Shown: one piece after another, positions 9,317 to 17,830 of the stretch | Layout of the letters: each line of letters starts with the position of its first letter | Numbering within the stretch: the first letter of the stretch is position 1 | Assembly: GCA_964243435.1 (NCBI GenBank) | Contig: CAXTFM010000003.1 | Span: 8,872 to 72,871, forward strand | DNA from: RH-AL1 sp964243435 | GTDB lineage: Bacteria > Pseudomonadota > Alphaproteobacteria > Rhizobiales > Beijerinckiaceae | Reading direction: 5' to 3' | Length of the DNA stretch: 64,000 nt | Notes under the pieces: generated by a model | What the model was told of the DNA's origin: nothing | Seen by the model: only the letters and a program-made list of their open reading frames with translations | Databases searched by the model: none | Position numbers and translations under genes: made by a program

Positions 9317-9979
9317 ATGAAGGGTTTGTTCGCGGCTGGCGTGGCGATGGCCGCCTCGGTGTCGGTGCCGGCAGCGGCCGACGTCACCGCAGGGCCGGCG
9401 CACGTGCACCGCGTGTTCGACATCACGCGCGGGGGCGCGAGCATCGGCATCGACACCTTCGACGTCACGCGAAGCGGCGACACCACCAGCGTGGCGATCA
9501 CCACCCACATCGCCGTCAAGATCGCCTTCGTGACCGCCTACCGCTACGACCACACCGAGACGCAAAGCTGGACGGGCAACCAGCTCGTCGCCTTCCGCTC
9601 GACCACGGACGACAACGGCCACGCGCACGCCCTGTCGGCGACCGCCACAGGCGGCAAGGTCACCTTGACGGTCGACGGCACGGCGACGGCGATGCCGAAG
9701 ACCGTGATGCCGGCCAGTGTGTGGACCGCCGAGATTGCGCGACACGCACAGCTGTTCGATCCCGGCAACGGCAAGCGCATGGCGGTGCGCGGGCAGGACC
9801 TCGGCGGGGAGCGCGTGGTGCTGAACGGGGTGCCGCGCCAGCTCGACCACGTGAAGCTCAGCGGCCAGTTCGACCGCGACCTGTGGTTCGACGAGGGCGG
9901 CCTCGTCAAGATGGTGCTGCGCGGCACCGACAACTCGGTCATCACCTCGCAGCTGCGCCAGTCCACCGCGGCGCGCTGA
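9317..9979 (+). CDS. DUF6134 family exported protein
   Basis: A 220-residue protein with a clean Sec signal peptide (MKGLFAAGVAMAASVSVPAAA, cleavage near residue 21). The mature part is beta-rich with a repeating pattern (HRVFDITRGGASIGIDTFDV, YRYDHTETQSWTGNQLVAF), typical of DUF6134, a family of periplasmic proteins of unknown function. GAAAGGG six bases before ATG 9317 supports this start over upstream in-frame codons. It faces the antiporter gene tail to tail with a 31-base gap. Confidence 0.8.
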   Translation: MKGLFAAGVAMAASVSVPAAADVTAGPAHVHRVFDITRGGASIGIDTFDVTRSGDTTSVAITTHIAVKIAFVTAYRYDHTETQSWTGNQLVAFRSTTDDNGHAHALSATATGGKVTLTVDGTATAMPKTVMPASVWTAEIARHAQLFDPGNGKRMAVRGQDLGGERVVLNGVPRQLDHVKLSGQFDRDLWFDEGGLVKMVLRGTDNSVITSQLRQSTAAR

Positions 9980-10010
9980 GCACGCGTGCTGCCTCGCCGC
10001 TGGGGCGGCT

Positions 10011-11573
10011 TCACGCTTCCCTGGCGTGCATCTCCGCCTGGTCCAGCTCGGCCTCGATGCGGCTGTAGGCCCCGCTGCCGATTTCGCCCGACGTTTGCAG
10101 GCTGACCAGCCTGCGTCGCGCGGCGCGGATGGTGCGCAGCCGCAGCTCGTCCTGCGCGGTCATCGCCGGGGCGATCCCGTCGGGGTGGGCCTCCGCCTCG
10201 TCGACGATGAAGGCGTACTCGTTGCGCAACGCTTCCACCGCAGGCCCCTCGTCCGCGGCAAGGTCGGCGAGGGCAGCCCTGTAGACGGCAGCGCGCGCCC
10301 GGCCCGTTTCGCGACCGAGAGGGTCGTTGTCGCGCAGGTTGGCCCAGGCCAGGAGCGGCTGCAGCGTCACGCCCTGCAGCACCAGCGTCCCCAGCACCAC
10401 GATGAAGGCGGTGAGCAGCATCAGCTCGCGATGCGGGAAGACGGGTCCGCCGTCGTGCCCGTCGGGCAGCGCGAAGGCGGCCGCCAGCGTGACGATGCCG
10501 CGCATGCCGCACCAGGCGACGACGAGGCCGCTGCGCCGGGTCGGGCGCAGCGAATGGCGCTCGCTCCACCCCCGGCGCACGATGCGGCGGCTTTGCACGG
10601 CGTAGTAGCCGAACACCCAGAACAGCCGCGTCAGCGCGCAGGCGAGCAGGATGGCGCCGGCGAAGCCGAGCGAGCGCAGCAGCGTGTGCTCCGGCATCGC
10701 GTCGAGGATCGGGCGCAGTTGCAGCCCGATCAGCACGAAGGCGAGGACGTTGAGGAGGAAGGTCACGGTTTCCCACACCGCGAAGGCCGGCAGGCGCAGC
10801 CGCGCGCCGAACCGGCGCGTGCGCCGACGCGCGATGGTCACGGCATAGGCGACGATGGTGAGCACGGCCGAAAGGTGCAGGGCGTCCGCCGCCATCCAGA
10901 TCGCGAAGGTGAGGGCGAACTGCACGATGATGGAGGACGGCGCGTCGTCGATGCGGTCGACGAGCCAGGTCGACACCTTGGCCATGCCCCAGCCGGCGGC
11001 GAGGCTGGCCGGAAGGACGAGCACGAAGGCGGCGACGAGCGAGGTGGCGTGGAAGGCACCGGTCCCGACCGTCGCGCCGACCGCGAGACGGTAGACGAAC
11101 AGGGCGCTCGCATCGTTGAGCAGGCTTTCGCCCTCGAGGATGGTGCTGATGCGGAACGGCAGCTTCAGGCGCTTGAGGACGGCTGCAGCGGCGGTGGCGT
11201 CGGGCGGCGCGACGACGGCGCCGAGCGCGATCGCCGCCGCCCAGGGCAGGTCGGGCAGCAGCAGGCGCGCCACCGCGGCGACGACGAGGGTGGTGAGCAC
11301 CACGGCGAGGATGACGAGGGACGCGATCGGCGCCCAGTACACCTTGAGATCGCGCAGCGAGGCGTCATAGGCCGCGTCGAGCAGCACGGGGGCGACGAAC
11401 AGCGCCAGGGCGAGGTCCGGCTCCAGGGCGAAGCTCGGGCCGACCGGCAGAAGGGCGAGCCCGGCGCCGCCCAGCGCCAGGAACGCCGGATAGGGAACGC
11501 CGAGGCGCTGCGCCAGGAGGGTGAGCGCGACCGAGCCGAGCAGAAGCGGCACGAGCCATTCGAACAGCAGCAT
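10011..11573 (-). CDS. Na+/H+ antiporter, CPA1 (NhaP) family
   Basis: A 520-residue antiporter with about 12-13 membrane helices in residues 1-400 and a cytoplasmic tail of about 120 residues. The ion-binding region is visible as GAVVAPPDATAAAAVLKRL (PD in place of the ND seen in some NhaA-like carriers) and ILEGESLLNDASALFVYRLAVG, the CPA1 signature; GLVVAWCGMRGIVTLAAAFALP is the conserved Arg-containing helix. It exchanges protons for Na+ (or K+) across the inner membrane. The tail is charged and may sense pH. It stands alone on its transcript or follows the CoA-transferase/cupin operon after 57 bases. Confidence 0.93.
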   Translation of the reverse strand: MLLFEWLVPLLLGSVALTLLAQRLGVPYPAFLALGGAGLALLPVGPSFALEPDLALALFVAPVLLDAAYDASLRDLKVYWAPIASLVILAVVLTTLVVAAVARLLLPDLPWAAAIALGAVVAPPDATAAAAVLKRLKLPFRISTILEGESLLNDASALFVYRLAVGATVGTGAFHATSLVAAFVLVLPASLAAGWGMAKVSTWLVDRIDDAPSSIIVQFALTFAIWMAADALHLSAVLTIVAYAVTIARRRTRRFGARLRLPAFAVWETVTFLLNVLAFVLIGLQLRPILDAMPEHTLLRSLGFAGAILLACALTRLFWVFGYYAVQSRRIVRRGWSERHSLRPTRRSGLVVAWCGMRGIVTLAAAFALPDGHDGGPVFPHRELMLLTAFIVVLGTLVLQGVTLQPLLAWANLRDNDPLGRETGRARAAVYRAALADLAADEGPAVEALRNEYAFIVDEAEAHPDGIAPAMTAQDELRLRTIRAARRRLVSLQTSGEIGSGAYSRIEAELDQAEMHAREA

Positions 11574-11630
11574 GGCCCCTGCTTCGGCAGTCGCGCCGTC
11601 AAGGTCAAGCTGCGCCGGTTGGACGCGGCA

Positions 11631-12086
11631 TCAGGCGGCGGCGCAGCCCCAGTCGACGCCGCTTTCCAGCTCGGGCAGCAGCACCACGCTTTCCTGTTCG
11701 TTGGGGTCGGTGCGCGCGATCACCGCCACGACCGCCTCCGTGCCACTGCGGTTGTAGGGCAGATGCGGCACGTCGGCGGCGATGTACACGAAGTCGCCGG
11801 CACCGGCGACCACGTGGTGTTCGAGGCGCTCGCCCCAGAAGCAGCCGGACACGCCGCTCAGCACGTGGATCGCGGTCTCGTGCGCCGCGTGCTTGTGCGC
11901 CCGGCCGCGCTCGCCCGGGGGGATGGCGAGGAGTTGGAGGTGGATCGCCCGCGCTCCGACCGCCTCGGCCGAGATGGCGGGGCGGTACACGTGGCCCTGC
12001 ACGCCGCGAAATGGCGCGCCTTCGCGCACCACGCGGAGGCCGGGATGCCCGGCGCCCGAAGGGAGCGGCGCCGGCAGGGTGTTCAC
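11631..12086 (-). CDS. Cupin domain protein
   Basis: A 151-residue single-domain cupin with a metal-binding first motif (GRAHKHAAHETAIHVLSGVSG, residues about 62-82, giving several His ligands and a Glu) and second motif GDFVYIAADVPHLPYN. A GTG start overlaps the stop of the CoA-transferase B gene by four bases, so it is the third gene of that operon. Substrate and reaction are unknown; a sensor or an oxygenase acting near the beta-keto acid pathway is possible but is only inferred from position. Confidence 0.82.
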   Translation of the reverse strand: MNTLPAPLPSGAGHPGLRVVREGAPFRGVQGHVYRPAISAEAVGARAIHLQLLAIPPGERGRAHKHAAHETAIHVLSGVSGCFWGERLEHHVVAGAGDFVYIAADVPHLPYNRSGTEAVVAVIARTDPNEQESVVLLPELESGVDWGCAAA

Positions 12087-12745
12087 GCGGCCTTGGCCTG
12101 GAGGTTCGCCGCCACCGCGTAGTTGGCCTCCGTCTTCGCCCGCATTTCGTCCAGGCTCACGCCGTCGGCGAGTTCGACCAGCACCATGTGGCCCGCGACC
12201 TTGTCGATGGTGAAGACGCCGAGGTCGGTGACGACCATGTCGATGACGCCCGAACCGGTGAGCGGCAGGGTGCAGCGGTGGAGCAGCTTGGACGCGCCGT
12301 CCTTGGACGTTTGGTCCATGATGACGATGACGCGCTTGACGCCGGCGACGAGGTCCATGGCGCCGCCCATGCCCTTGATCATCTTGCCGGGGATCATCCA
12401 GTTGGCGAGGTCGCCGTTCTCCGCGACCTCCATGGCGCCGAGGATGGCGAGGTCGATGTGGCCGCCGCGGATCATCATGAAGCTGTCGGCGGAGGAGAAG
12501 TAGCTCGTCGACTTGAGTTCGGTGATGGTCTGCTTGCCGGCGTTGATGAGGTCGGGGTCCTCCTCGCCCTCGTAGGGGAAGGGACCCATGCCCAGCATGC
12601 CGTTCTCGCTTTGCAGCTGCACGTGCATGCCGTCGGGGATGTAGTTCGACACCAGCGTCGGGATGCCGATGCCGAGATTGACGTAGAAGCCGTCGTGCAG
12701 CTCCTTGGCGGCGCGCGCCGCCATCTGTTCGCGGGTCCAGGGCAT
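12083..12745 (-). CDS. scoB: 3-oxoacid CoA-transferase subunit B
   Basis: A 220-residue beta subunit of succinyl-CoA:3-ketoacid CoA-transferase, which with subunit A moves CoA from succinyl-CoA to acetoacetate. The catalytic Glu lies in the signature VQLQSENGMLGMGPFP, and YVNLGIGIPTLV and HIDLAILGAMEV are family blocks. AAGGAG just upstream of ATG 12745 is a strong ribosome binding site. The gene follows subunit A by 11 bases and is coupled to the downstream cupin gene. Confidence 0.96.
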   Translation of the reverse strand: MPWTREQMAARAAKELHDGFYVNLGIGIPTLVSNYIPDGMHVQLQSENGMLGMGPFPYEGEEDPDLINAGKQTITELKSTSYFSSADSFMMIRGGHIDLAILGAMEVAENGDLANWMIPGKMIKGMGGAMDLVAGVKRVIVIMDQTSKDGASKLLHRCTLPLTGSGVIDMVVTDLGVFTIDKVAGHMVLVELADGVSLDEMRAKTEANYAVAANLQAKAA

Positions 12746-12756
12746 GGTCGCTCTCC

Positions 12757-13461
12757 TTAGGCCGCCTTGGCGCGCGTGGTGCGCTTCTCGATCGCCTTGT
12801 ACACGCCGGGGGCGTGAACGATGCGCTGCACGAAGATGCCGGGCGTGTGGACGTCGTCGCCGTCGATCTCGCCGACCTCGACGAGGTGCTCGACCTCCGC
12901 GATGGTCACGTCGCCCGCCGCCGCCATGATCGGGTTGAAGTTGCGCGCCGTCTTGCGGAAGACGAGGTTGCCCTCCTTGTCGCCCTTCCAGGCGTGGACA
13001 ATGGACACGTCGGCGCGCAGCCATGCTTCCATGACGTAGGTGTCGCCCTCGAATTCGCGCAGCTCCTTGCCGTCGGCGACCACCGTCCCGACGCCCGTCC
13101 TGGTGAAGAAGGCGGGGATGCCGGCGCCGCCCGCGCGGATGCGCTCGGCCAGCGTGCCTTGCGGGTTGAACTCCAGCTCCAATTCGCCCGCCAGGAACAG
13201 CTTCTCGAAAAGCTTGTTCTCGCCGACGTAGGACGAGATCATCTTGCGGACCTGCCGTGTTTCCAGCAGGCGGCCGAGTCCCGCGCCGTCGATGCCGGCA
13301 TTGTTGGACACAACGGTGAGGTCCTTGACGCCAAGGTCGTGGACCGCGTCGATCAGCACCTTGGGAATGCCGCAAAGGCCGAAGCCGCCGGCCATCACCG
13401 TCATGCCGTCCTTGATGACGTCCTGCAGAGCGGATTTCGCGTCGGGGTAGACCTTCTTCAT
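12757..13461 (-). CDS. scoA: 3-oxoacid CoA-transferase subunit A
   Basis: A 234-residue alpha subunit of the same CoA-transferase. It starts MKKVYPDAKSALQDV and carries the CoA-binding block MAGGFGLCGIPKVLIDAV, followed by LTVVSNNAGIDGAGLG and GTLAERIRAGGAGIPAFFT, all characteristic of ScoA/AtoD. ATG 13461 gives the standard N-terminus even though the frame is open upstream. First gene of a three-gene operon scoA-scoB-cupin, used for ketone body or short-chain acid use or for polyhydroxybutyrate turnover. Confidence 0.96.
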   Translation of the reverse strand: MKKVYPDAKSALQDVIKDGMTVMAGGFGLCGIPKVLIDAVHDLGVKDLTVVSNNAGIDGAGLGRLLETRQVRKMISSYVGENKLFEKLFLAGELELEFNPQGTLAERIRAGGAGIPAFFTRTGVGTVVADGKELREFEGDTYVMEAWLRADVSIVHAWKGDKEGNLVFRKTARNFNPIMAAAGDVTIAEVEHLVEVGEIDGDDVHTPGIFVQRIVHAPGVYKAIEKRTTRAKAA

Positions 13462-13762
13462 CGGCGCTCCGAACAGGCGTCGAGCCGTATCGGCCCGCCT
13501 TCTCGATTTGGTACGTCCCCCCCGCCGGCTTGGCAAGATCGCCGGGGCGCGCCTTACGGCGGGCACGTTCCAGGTCTGCGAGGGAAGCGCCGGCCGGGAC
13601 CCGCACGACGAGCCGGTCAAACGCACCATCCTCGCGCGATGCGGTGCGATGCTTGGCGGGGCACCGGACGGGCGTCCCCGCGGCCAGGCGAAGGCGGCGC
13701 GTTCGGCGTCGGCCTCCCCGTCGCGCTCCGGCACCGGACGGGCGTCGCGGGGTCGGTCGGCA
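13462..13762. other. Intergenic region upstream of scoA
   Basis: About 300 bases without a gene I can support. It should hold the scoA promoter. A perfect 16-bp direct repeat (GCACCGGACGGGCGTC) occurs at 13661-13676 and 13731-13746, 70 bases apart. Open frames here lack family resemblance. Confidence 0.6.
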
Positions 13763-15289
13763 TCAAGCGTTGCGCGCGTCGGACGATGCAGGGCCGGCTC
13801 CCGTGCGTCCCGGTGGGAGCGCCACGCGGACCCTGACGTCGGATCGCAGATCGAAGAAGTCCCTTATCCGCTGAAGGAGGGGCACGCCCGCCTGCACGTC
13901 CATGGTGGCGTGCGCGGCGATGGTACGGTCGAGCAGCGCCTGGGCCGCAGCCGCCGCTTCCTCCAGGGCCTGGAGCAGCGCCGGATTGCGCGCCATCAGC
14001 GGCGCGATCGTCGCCTTGCCCACCTCGTAGACGGCAAAGGGCGTGAGGGCGCGGACGGTGGCCGTGTTCGGCAGTCCGGTCAGCAGGGCGAGCTCGCCGA
14101 AATAGTCGCCCGGACCGATGGTGCCGAGCCGCCGCGCCCCGGTTCCATCGTCGCGCACCACCTCGAACGCGCCGCGCGCGATGACGAACAGCGCGGCGAG
14201 CGATCCGCCCTGATCGAAGATCGTCGCGCCGGTGTGGCCGGTGCGCAGGCAAACGCCCGACGCGAGTTCCGTCAGCTCGTCGTCGGCGAGCGCCATCATC
14301 AGCGGCACGTCGCGCAGGCTCCGCAGGGCGTCGAACGCGGTTCTCGGCAAGGCGGCCATCTGCGGCGCCAACGACATGCCGGCGTAGCGCAGATGGCGCG
14401 CGACCTGGTGGAACAGCTCGGAGCGGACGGTCTCGAAGGTCGCGAGCGGCGCCGCGAAGGTGATCTGGTAGGCGGCGCCATCGCCCTTCAGCTCCGTGCA
14501 GACCACCGCCGGATCGGCGCTGACCGACAGGGGGAACGCACTGAAATACGCACCGCGCAGCACCGCGATCGCGTCGGCGGGCGGCACGGTCGGATCGATG
14601 ACGAACCTGACGGTGCCGGTCTGGTTATCCGTCGGCGACGTCTTGTTGAGGACGCGCGATTTCGCCACGATGCTGTTTGGCACGGTCGCGACCGCGTCCG
14701 TGGCGGTGACGAGGCGCATCGAACGCCAGCTCGTTTCGACGATGCGGCCGTCGATCGTGCCGTCGAGCGAGACCACGTCGCCGACCTTGAAGGGACGGTC
14801 GATCCCGATCGCGACGCCCGAGAACAGGTCGCTCAAGGTGCTCTGCAGGGCAAGGCCCAGGACGATGGCGATGATGCCGGAGGTGGCGACGAGCCCCATC
14901 ACCGATACGCCGAAGACCATGTCGAGAATGGCCAGCGCGGCGGCGAGGTACACGGCACCCGCGGCGAGATCGGACGCGAAATGCATCGCCCGCTGCCGCC
15001 GGTCGATCGCGAAACGCCCGCCGGCGATGACCACGCGAGCCACGAGCAGCCACCAGATCGCCATGAGGACCTTGGTCGCCTGCACCTCGACGCGCCCGGC
15101 CGGTTCCGGGAAATGCGGGTCGAGCGGCGAACCGACGAGCGGCATCAGCGCGAACGAGAGGGCGGCCAGGAAGATGACGCTCGCAGCGACGCGCACCCAG
15201 CCCGGGAGGCGACGCGTGCCGTAGGACGACGCGACGATCAGGCCGACGAGGGCCCAGGCCAGGAGCAGTCGAAGTTCCATCGCCGCCAT
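13763..15289 (-). CDS. MscS-type mechanosensitive channel with C-terminal cyclic-nucleotide-binding-like domain
   Basis: A 508-residue fusion. Residues 1-150 contain four or so membrane helices; the pore-lining and MscS beta domain follows (GLALQSTLSDLFSGVAIGID, RPFKVGDVVSLDG, ATVPNSIVAKSRVLNKTSP, about residues 145-225). A CRP-like domain occupies about residues 330-440 (GATIFDQGG, GDYFGELALLTG). In cyclic-nucleotide sensors a conserved Arg follows the FGE block; here the equivalent position reads PNTATVRA, with Asn instead of Arg, so the ligand may not be cAMP or cGMP. Related fusions occur in Bradyrhizobium and cyanobacteria. ATG 15280 is an alternative start. Confidence 0.88.
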   Translation of the reverse strand: MAAMELRLLLAWALVGLIVASSYGTRRLPGWVRVAASVIFLAALSFALMPLVGSPLDPHFPEPAGRVEVQATKVLMAIWWLLVARVVIAGGRFAIDRRQRAMHFASDLAAGAVYLAAALAILDMVFGVSVMGLVATSGIIAIVLGLALQSTLSDLFSGVAIGIDRPFKVGDVVSLDGTIDGRIVETSWRSMRLVTATDAVATVPNSIVAKSRVLNKTSPTDNQTGTVRFVIDPTVPPADAIAVLRGAYFSAFPLSVSADPAVVCTELKGDGAAYQITFAAPLATFETVRSELFHQVARHLRYAGMSLAPQMAALPRTAFDALRSLRDVPLMMALADDELTELASGVCLRTGHTGATIFDQGGSLAALFVIARGAFEVVRDDGTGARRLGTIGPGDYFGELALLTGLPNTATVRALTPFAVYEVGKATIAPLMARNPALLQALEEAAAAAQALLDRTIAAHATMDVQAGVPLLQRIRDFFDLRSDVRVRVALPPGRTGAGPASSDARNA

Positions 15290-15371
15290 TGTCGTTCACG
15301 CGGTCCTGCGAACAAGACCCCGCAGCCTCAGTGATGTGGGCCGGCCGGCGGACGCGCTGCGGGACCGCCGC

Positions 15372-16367
15372 CTAGCGCGCCGCGCCGACGAAGTTCACGT
15401 TGGCGGAAAAGCTTCGCTGCGCCCCCTCGGGCGGCACCGGGAACGGTGCGGCCTTGCGCACGATCGCGACCGCCTCGTCGTCGAGCGCTTTCACGCCGCT
15501 CGACGCGACAAGCTTCACGGAGGCGAGGAGGCCGCGCTCGTCGATGGCGAACTGAACGCCGGCGGAGCCCGGCTCGCCCAGGCGACCGCCGAGTTCCTTG
15601 GCCTTGGCCAGCCGGCTGAACACCAGCGCCGCGTAGCCGACGACGTCGCCCTCGCCGCTGGTCTCGCTCGGCAGGGCGGCGGCCTGGAACGACGCCGGCA
15701 GCGGCCCCAGCCCTTGGAGCGCCGCCGGCGCGCTCGACTCGGCCGCATCGGCCTGCAGCGCGGCATGCTCGGCCTTCAGGCTCGCCAGCTCGTCCTGCAG
15801 CGACTTGAGTTCGGCCGCCTGATCCGCCGCGGGTGCCTGCTTCTGCGGCTCGGGCGATACCGGCGGCGTGGCGGCCTGCCGGGCGTCGGCCTTCTCCGGC
15901 GGCAGCGCCGGCTTCGGCTCCTCGCGCGGCGGCACGGCGTCTGCCGCCTTGATCGCTTCCTTCGCGACTTCCTTGGGCGCTTCCTTGGATGTCTCCTTGG
16001 GAGCCTCGTCCGGCTTGGCGGCCGGCGGCGGCGGCGCAGCCTGCGACGCATCAGACTTTGGTGCTTCCAAGGAGGCCTCCTTGGAACCCTCCTTGGACGC
16101 TTCCTTGGGCGGCTCGGGCGGCTGCTCCTGCACGAGTTCGACGGGGATTTCCTCGGACGCCGGGAACCGCGACCGCGCCTCGGGAAGGAACGCGGTCGCG
16201 ACGAAGGCGCCGTGCCCGAGAACGGAGCCCAGCAGGACGACGGCCGTCGCGGTCGTGAAGCGGCGCGCGCGCGCCGCGCTTGGCCGTTGCCAACGATCCT
16301 CGGGCGGCGGCGCAGCCGCGACCGGCGTCGAGCGCCGTGCGAGGGGCGTGACCGCGGCGGCCGTCAT
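15372..16367 (-). CDS. TonB-like envelope protein
   Basis: A 331-residue protein with one membrane helix (about residues 37-58, TAVVLLGSVLGHGAFVATAF), a long Pro/Lys/Glu/Ala periplasmic spacer containing KEASKEGSKEAS and KETSKEAPKEV repeats, a short coiled coil (ELKSLQDELASLKAEHAALQ) and a C-terminal TonB-fold domain (GVQFAIDERGLLASVKLVASSGVKALDDEAVAIVRKAAPFPVPP). It would transmit proton-motive energy to the outer membrane. No exbB, exbD or receptor gene lies nearby. The start at 16367 is chosen from the N-terminus before the helix; the frame is open further upstream. Confidence 0.8.
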   Translation of the reverse strand: MTAAAVTPLARRSTPVAAAPPPEDRWQRPSAARARRFTTATAVVLLGSVLGHGAFVATAFLPEARSRFPASEEIPVELVQEQPPEPPKEASKEGSKEASLEAPKSDASQAAPPPPAAKPDEAPKETSKEAPKEVAKEAIKAADAVPPREEPKPALPPEKADARQAATPPVSPEPQKQAPAADQAAELKSLQDELASLKAEHAALQADAAESSAPAALQGLGPLPASFQAAALPSETSGEGDVVGYAALVFSRLAKAKELGGRLGEPGSAGVQFAIDERGLLASVKLVASSGVKALDDEAVAIVRKAAPFPVPPEGAQRSFSANVNFVGAAR

Positions 16368-16627
16368 CGGGTCCGCCGCGCCGCGGCGGCCGTCGTGCCG
16401 GCGGGTTGAGTGCCCAGTCCGTGGCGTTCCGTGCGCATGCTCCAGCTCGCTCAAGGGTGCCGGCCGCGGCGGGCACCCGGTGGTGAACGCTTCTAGAACG
16501 GCCGGGGCACGTGCGCCATCGCCGAAGCGCTGGCCGGGGGTGGGAGCGGCCGGCGCCGCCGCCGCCTCCATCGGCGGCCCTCGCCAAGCTCGCGCGAAGG
16601 GTTTAGGAGCGACATCCCTTTCCGAAC
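16368..16627. other. Divergent intergenic region
   Basis: About 260 bases between the TonB-like gene and the glycosyltransferase gene, expected to carry both promoters. No additional gene or clear structure was seen. Confidence 0.5.
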
Positions 16628-17830
16628 GTGGAGCTTTCGGCGGTGCCCGCGCTGCTTTCCACCGCCGTCGCCAGCGTGGCTGCCCTGTGGTGGTGCGTCG
16701 GCGTCGTGATCTTCGTCGCGTCGCTTTTCGGCGCACTGTTGCAACCGCGCATCCAGCGCGCGCGCGGCCAGGGCGGGAAAGGCCAGGACCGGGAAAGCGG
16801 CGCACCCCCCGTGTCGCTGCTGCTGCCCGTCAAGCTGGTCAACCCCGGCTTCGACAGGGCGCAGCGCTCGGCCTTCGCGCAGGACCTGGCCGCTTACGAG
16901 GTGGTCGTCGGCGCGGCCGAGGCGGCATCGCCGGCGCTCGACGCGATGGCCGGCCTCGTCGCGGCGGCAACCGTCCCGGCGCGCATCCTGCGCTCGGACG
17001 GCATCGGCGCGATGAGCCCCAAGCTCGACACGCTGAGCGCGCCGCTGGAGGCGGCGGCGCACGACGTCCTCGCGACCAAGGACTCCAACATCACCTTCGC
17101 GCCCGACACGGTGCGGATGATGCTGCACAGCCTCGTGCCCGGCGTCGGGCTGGTGTGCGCGGTGCCGGTGGCGGTGCGCGCGCAGCACCTCGCCGGGCGC
17201 ATCGAGGCGGTGCTCATCAACCGCGACGCCCGGCTGCTGCTCACCGCCTCGGCGACGGGCAAGGGCTATGGGGTCGGCAAGGCGATGCTGTTCCGCGGCA
17301 GCGACCTCGCCCGCGCCGGCGGCGTTGACGCGCTGGCTTACACCATCGCCGAGGATACCGCGCTGTCGCGCGCGCTCGCGGCAGTCGGCCTGCGCACGGT
17401 GTTCGCGCACGCCACGGTCGATCAGGAGATCGGTGCGCGCACCCTCGCCGAGGTGTACGGCCGGCAGGCGCGCTGGGCGGTGATCCGCCGCGCCGAGGAG
17501 CCACGGACCTTCGCGCTGGAGCCGTTGGCCTGCCCGATGCCGGCAGCCCTCGCCGGGGCGCTCGCCGCGCCGCTCGCGGGGCTCAGCGCCGGCGCCGGCT
17601 TCGCCCTGACGCTGGTCGGCTGGTATGCGGTCGAGGTGGCGATCACGGCGCTGAAGGGCTGGGAGGTCCGGCCGTGGACGCCGGCGGCCTTCATCGGCCG
17701 CGACCTCATGCTGCTCGCCGCCTGGGCGCGGGCATGGTTCACCCGTGAGGTGGTGTGGGCGGGGCGCCGCCGCGACGTCCGCGACGTGCTGCGCCGGCCG
17801 GCACCGGCGCGGGATGGCAGCGCGGTCTAG
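16628..17830 (+). CDS. GT21-type glycosyltransferase (ceramide glucosyltransferase-like)
   Basis: A 400-residue membrane glycosyltransferase. An N-terminal membrane helix (about 8-35) precedes a GT2/GT21 domain starting PPVSLLLPVK. The motifs of ceramide glucosyltransferases are recognisable: LATKDSNITF (D2), YTIAEDTALSRAL (D3) and RQARW as the (Q/R)XXRW motif; GYGVGKAMLFR is also typical. Two to three helices close the protein (about 305-345). It could glycosylate ceramide or, like HpnI, a hopanoid precursor. The start is GTG; AGGAG lies 18 bases upstream, a little far. The gene meets the FA2H-like hydroxylase gene tail to tail. Confidence 0.8.
   Translation: MELSAVPALLSTAVASVAALWWCVGVVIFVASLFGALLQPRIQRARGQGGKGQDRESGAPPVSLLLPVKLVNPGFDRAQRSAFAQDLAAYEVVVGAAEAASPALDAMAGLVAAATVPARILRSDGIGAMSPKLDTLSAPLEAAAHDVLATKDSNITFAPDTVRMMLHSLVPGVGLVCAVPVAVRAQHLAGRIEAVLINRDARLLLTASATGKGYGVGKAMLFRGSDLARAGGVDALAYTIAEDTALSRALAAVGLRTVFAHATVDQEIGARTLAEVYGRQARWAVIRRAEEPRTFALEPLACPMPAALAGALAAPLAGLSAGAGFALTLVGWYAVEVAITALKGWEVRPWTPAAFIGRDLMLLAAWARAWFTREVVWAGRRRDVRDVLRRPAPARDGSAV

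Noticed and set aside
10026..12122. Long plus-strand open frame (698 codons) opposite the antiporter and cupin genes
   Set aside because: It is an Arg/Gly/His-rich shadow of the minus-strand genes with no recognisable domain; such frames are frequent in 70% GC DNA.
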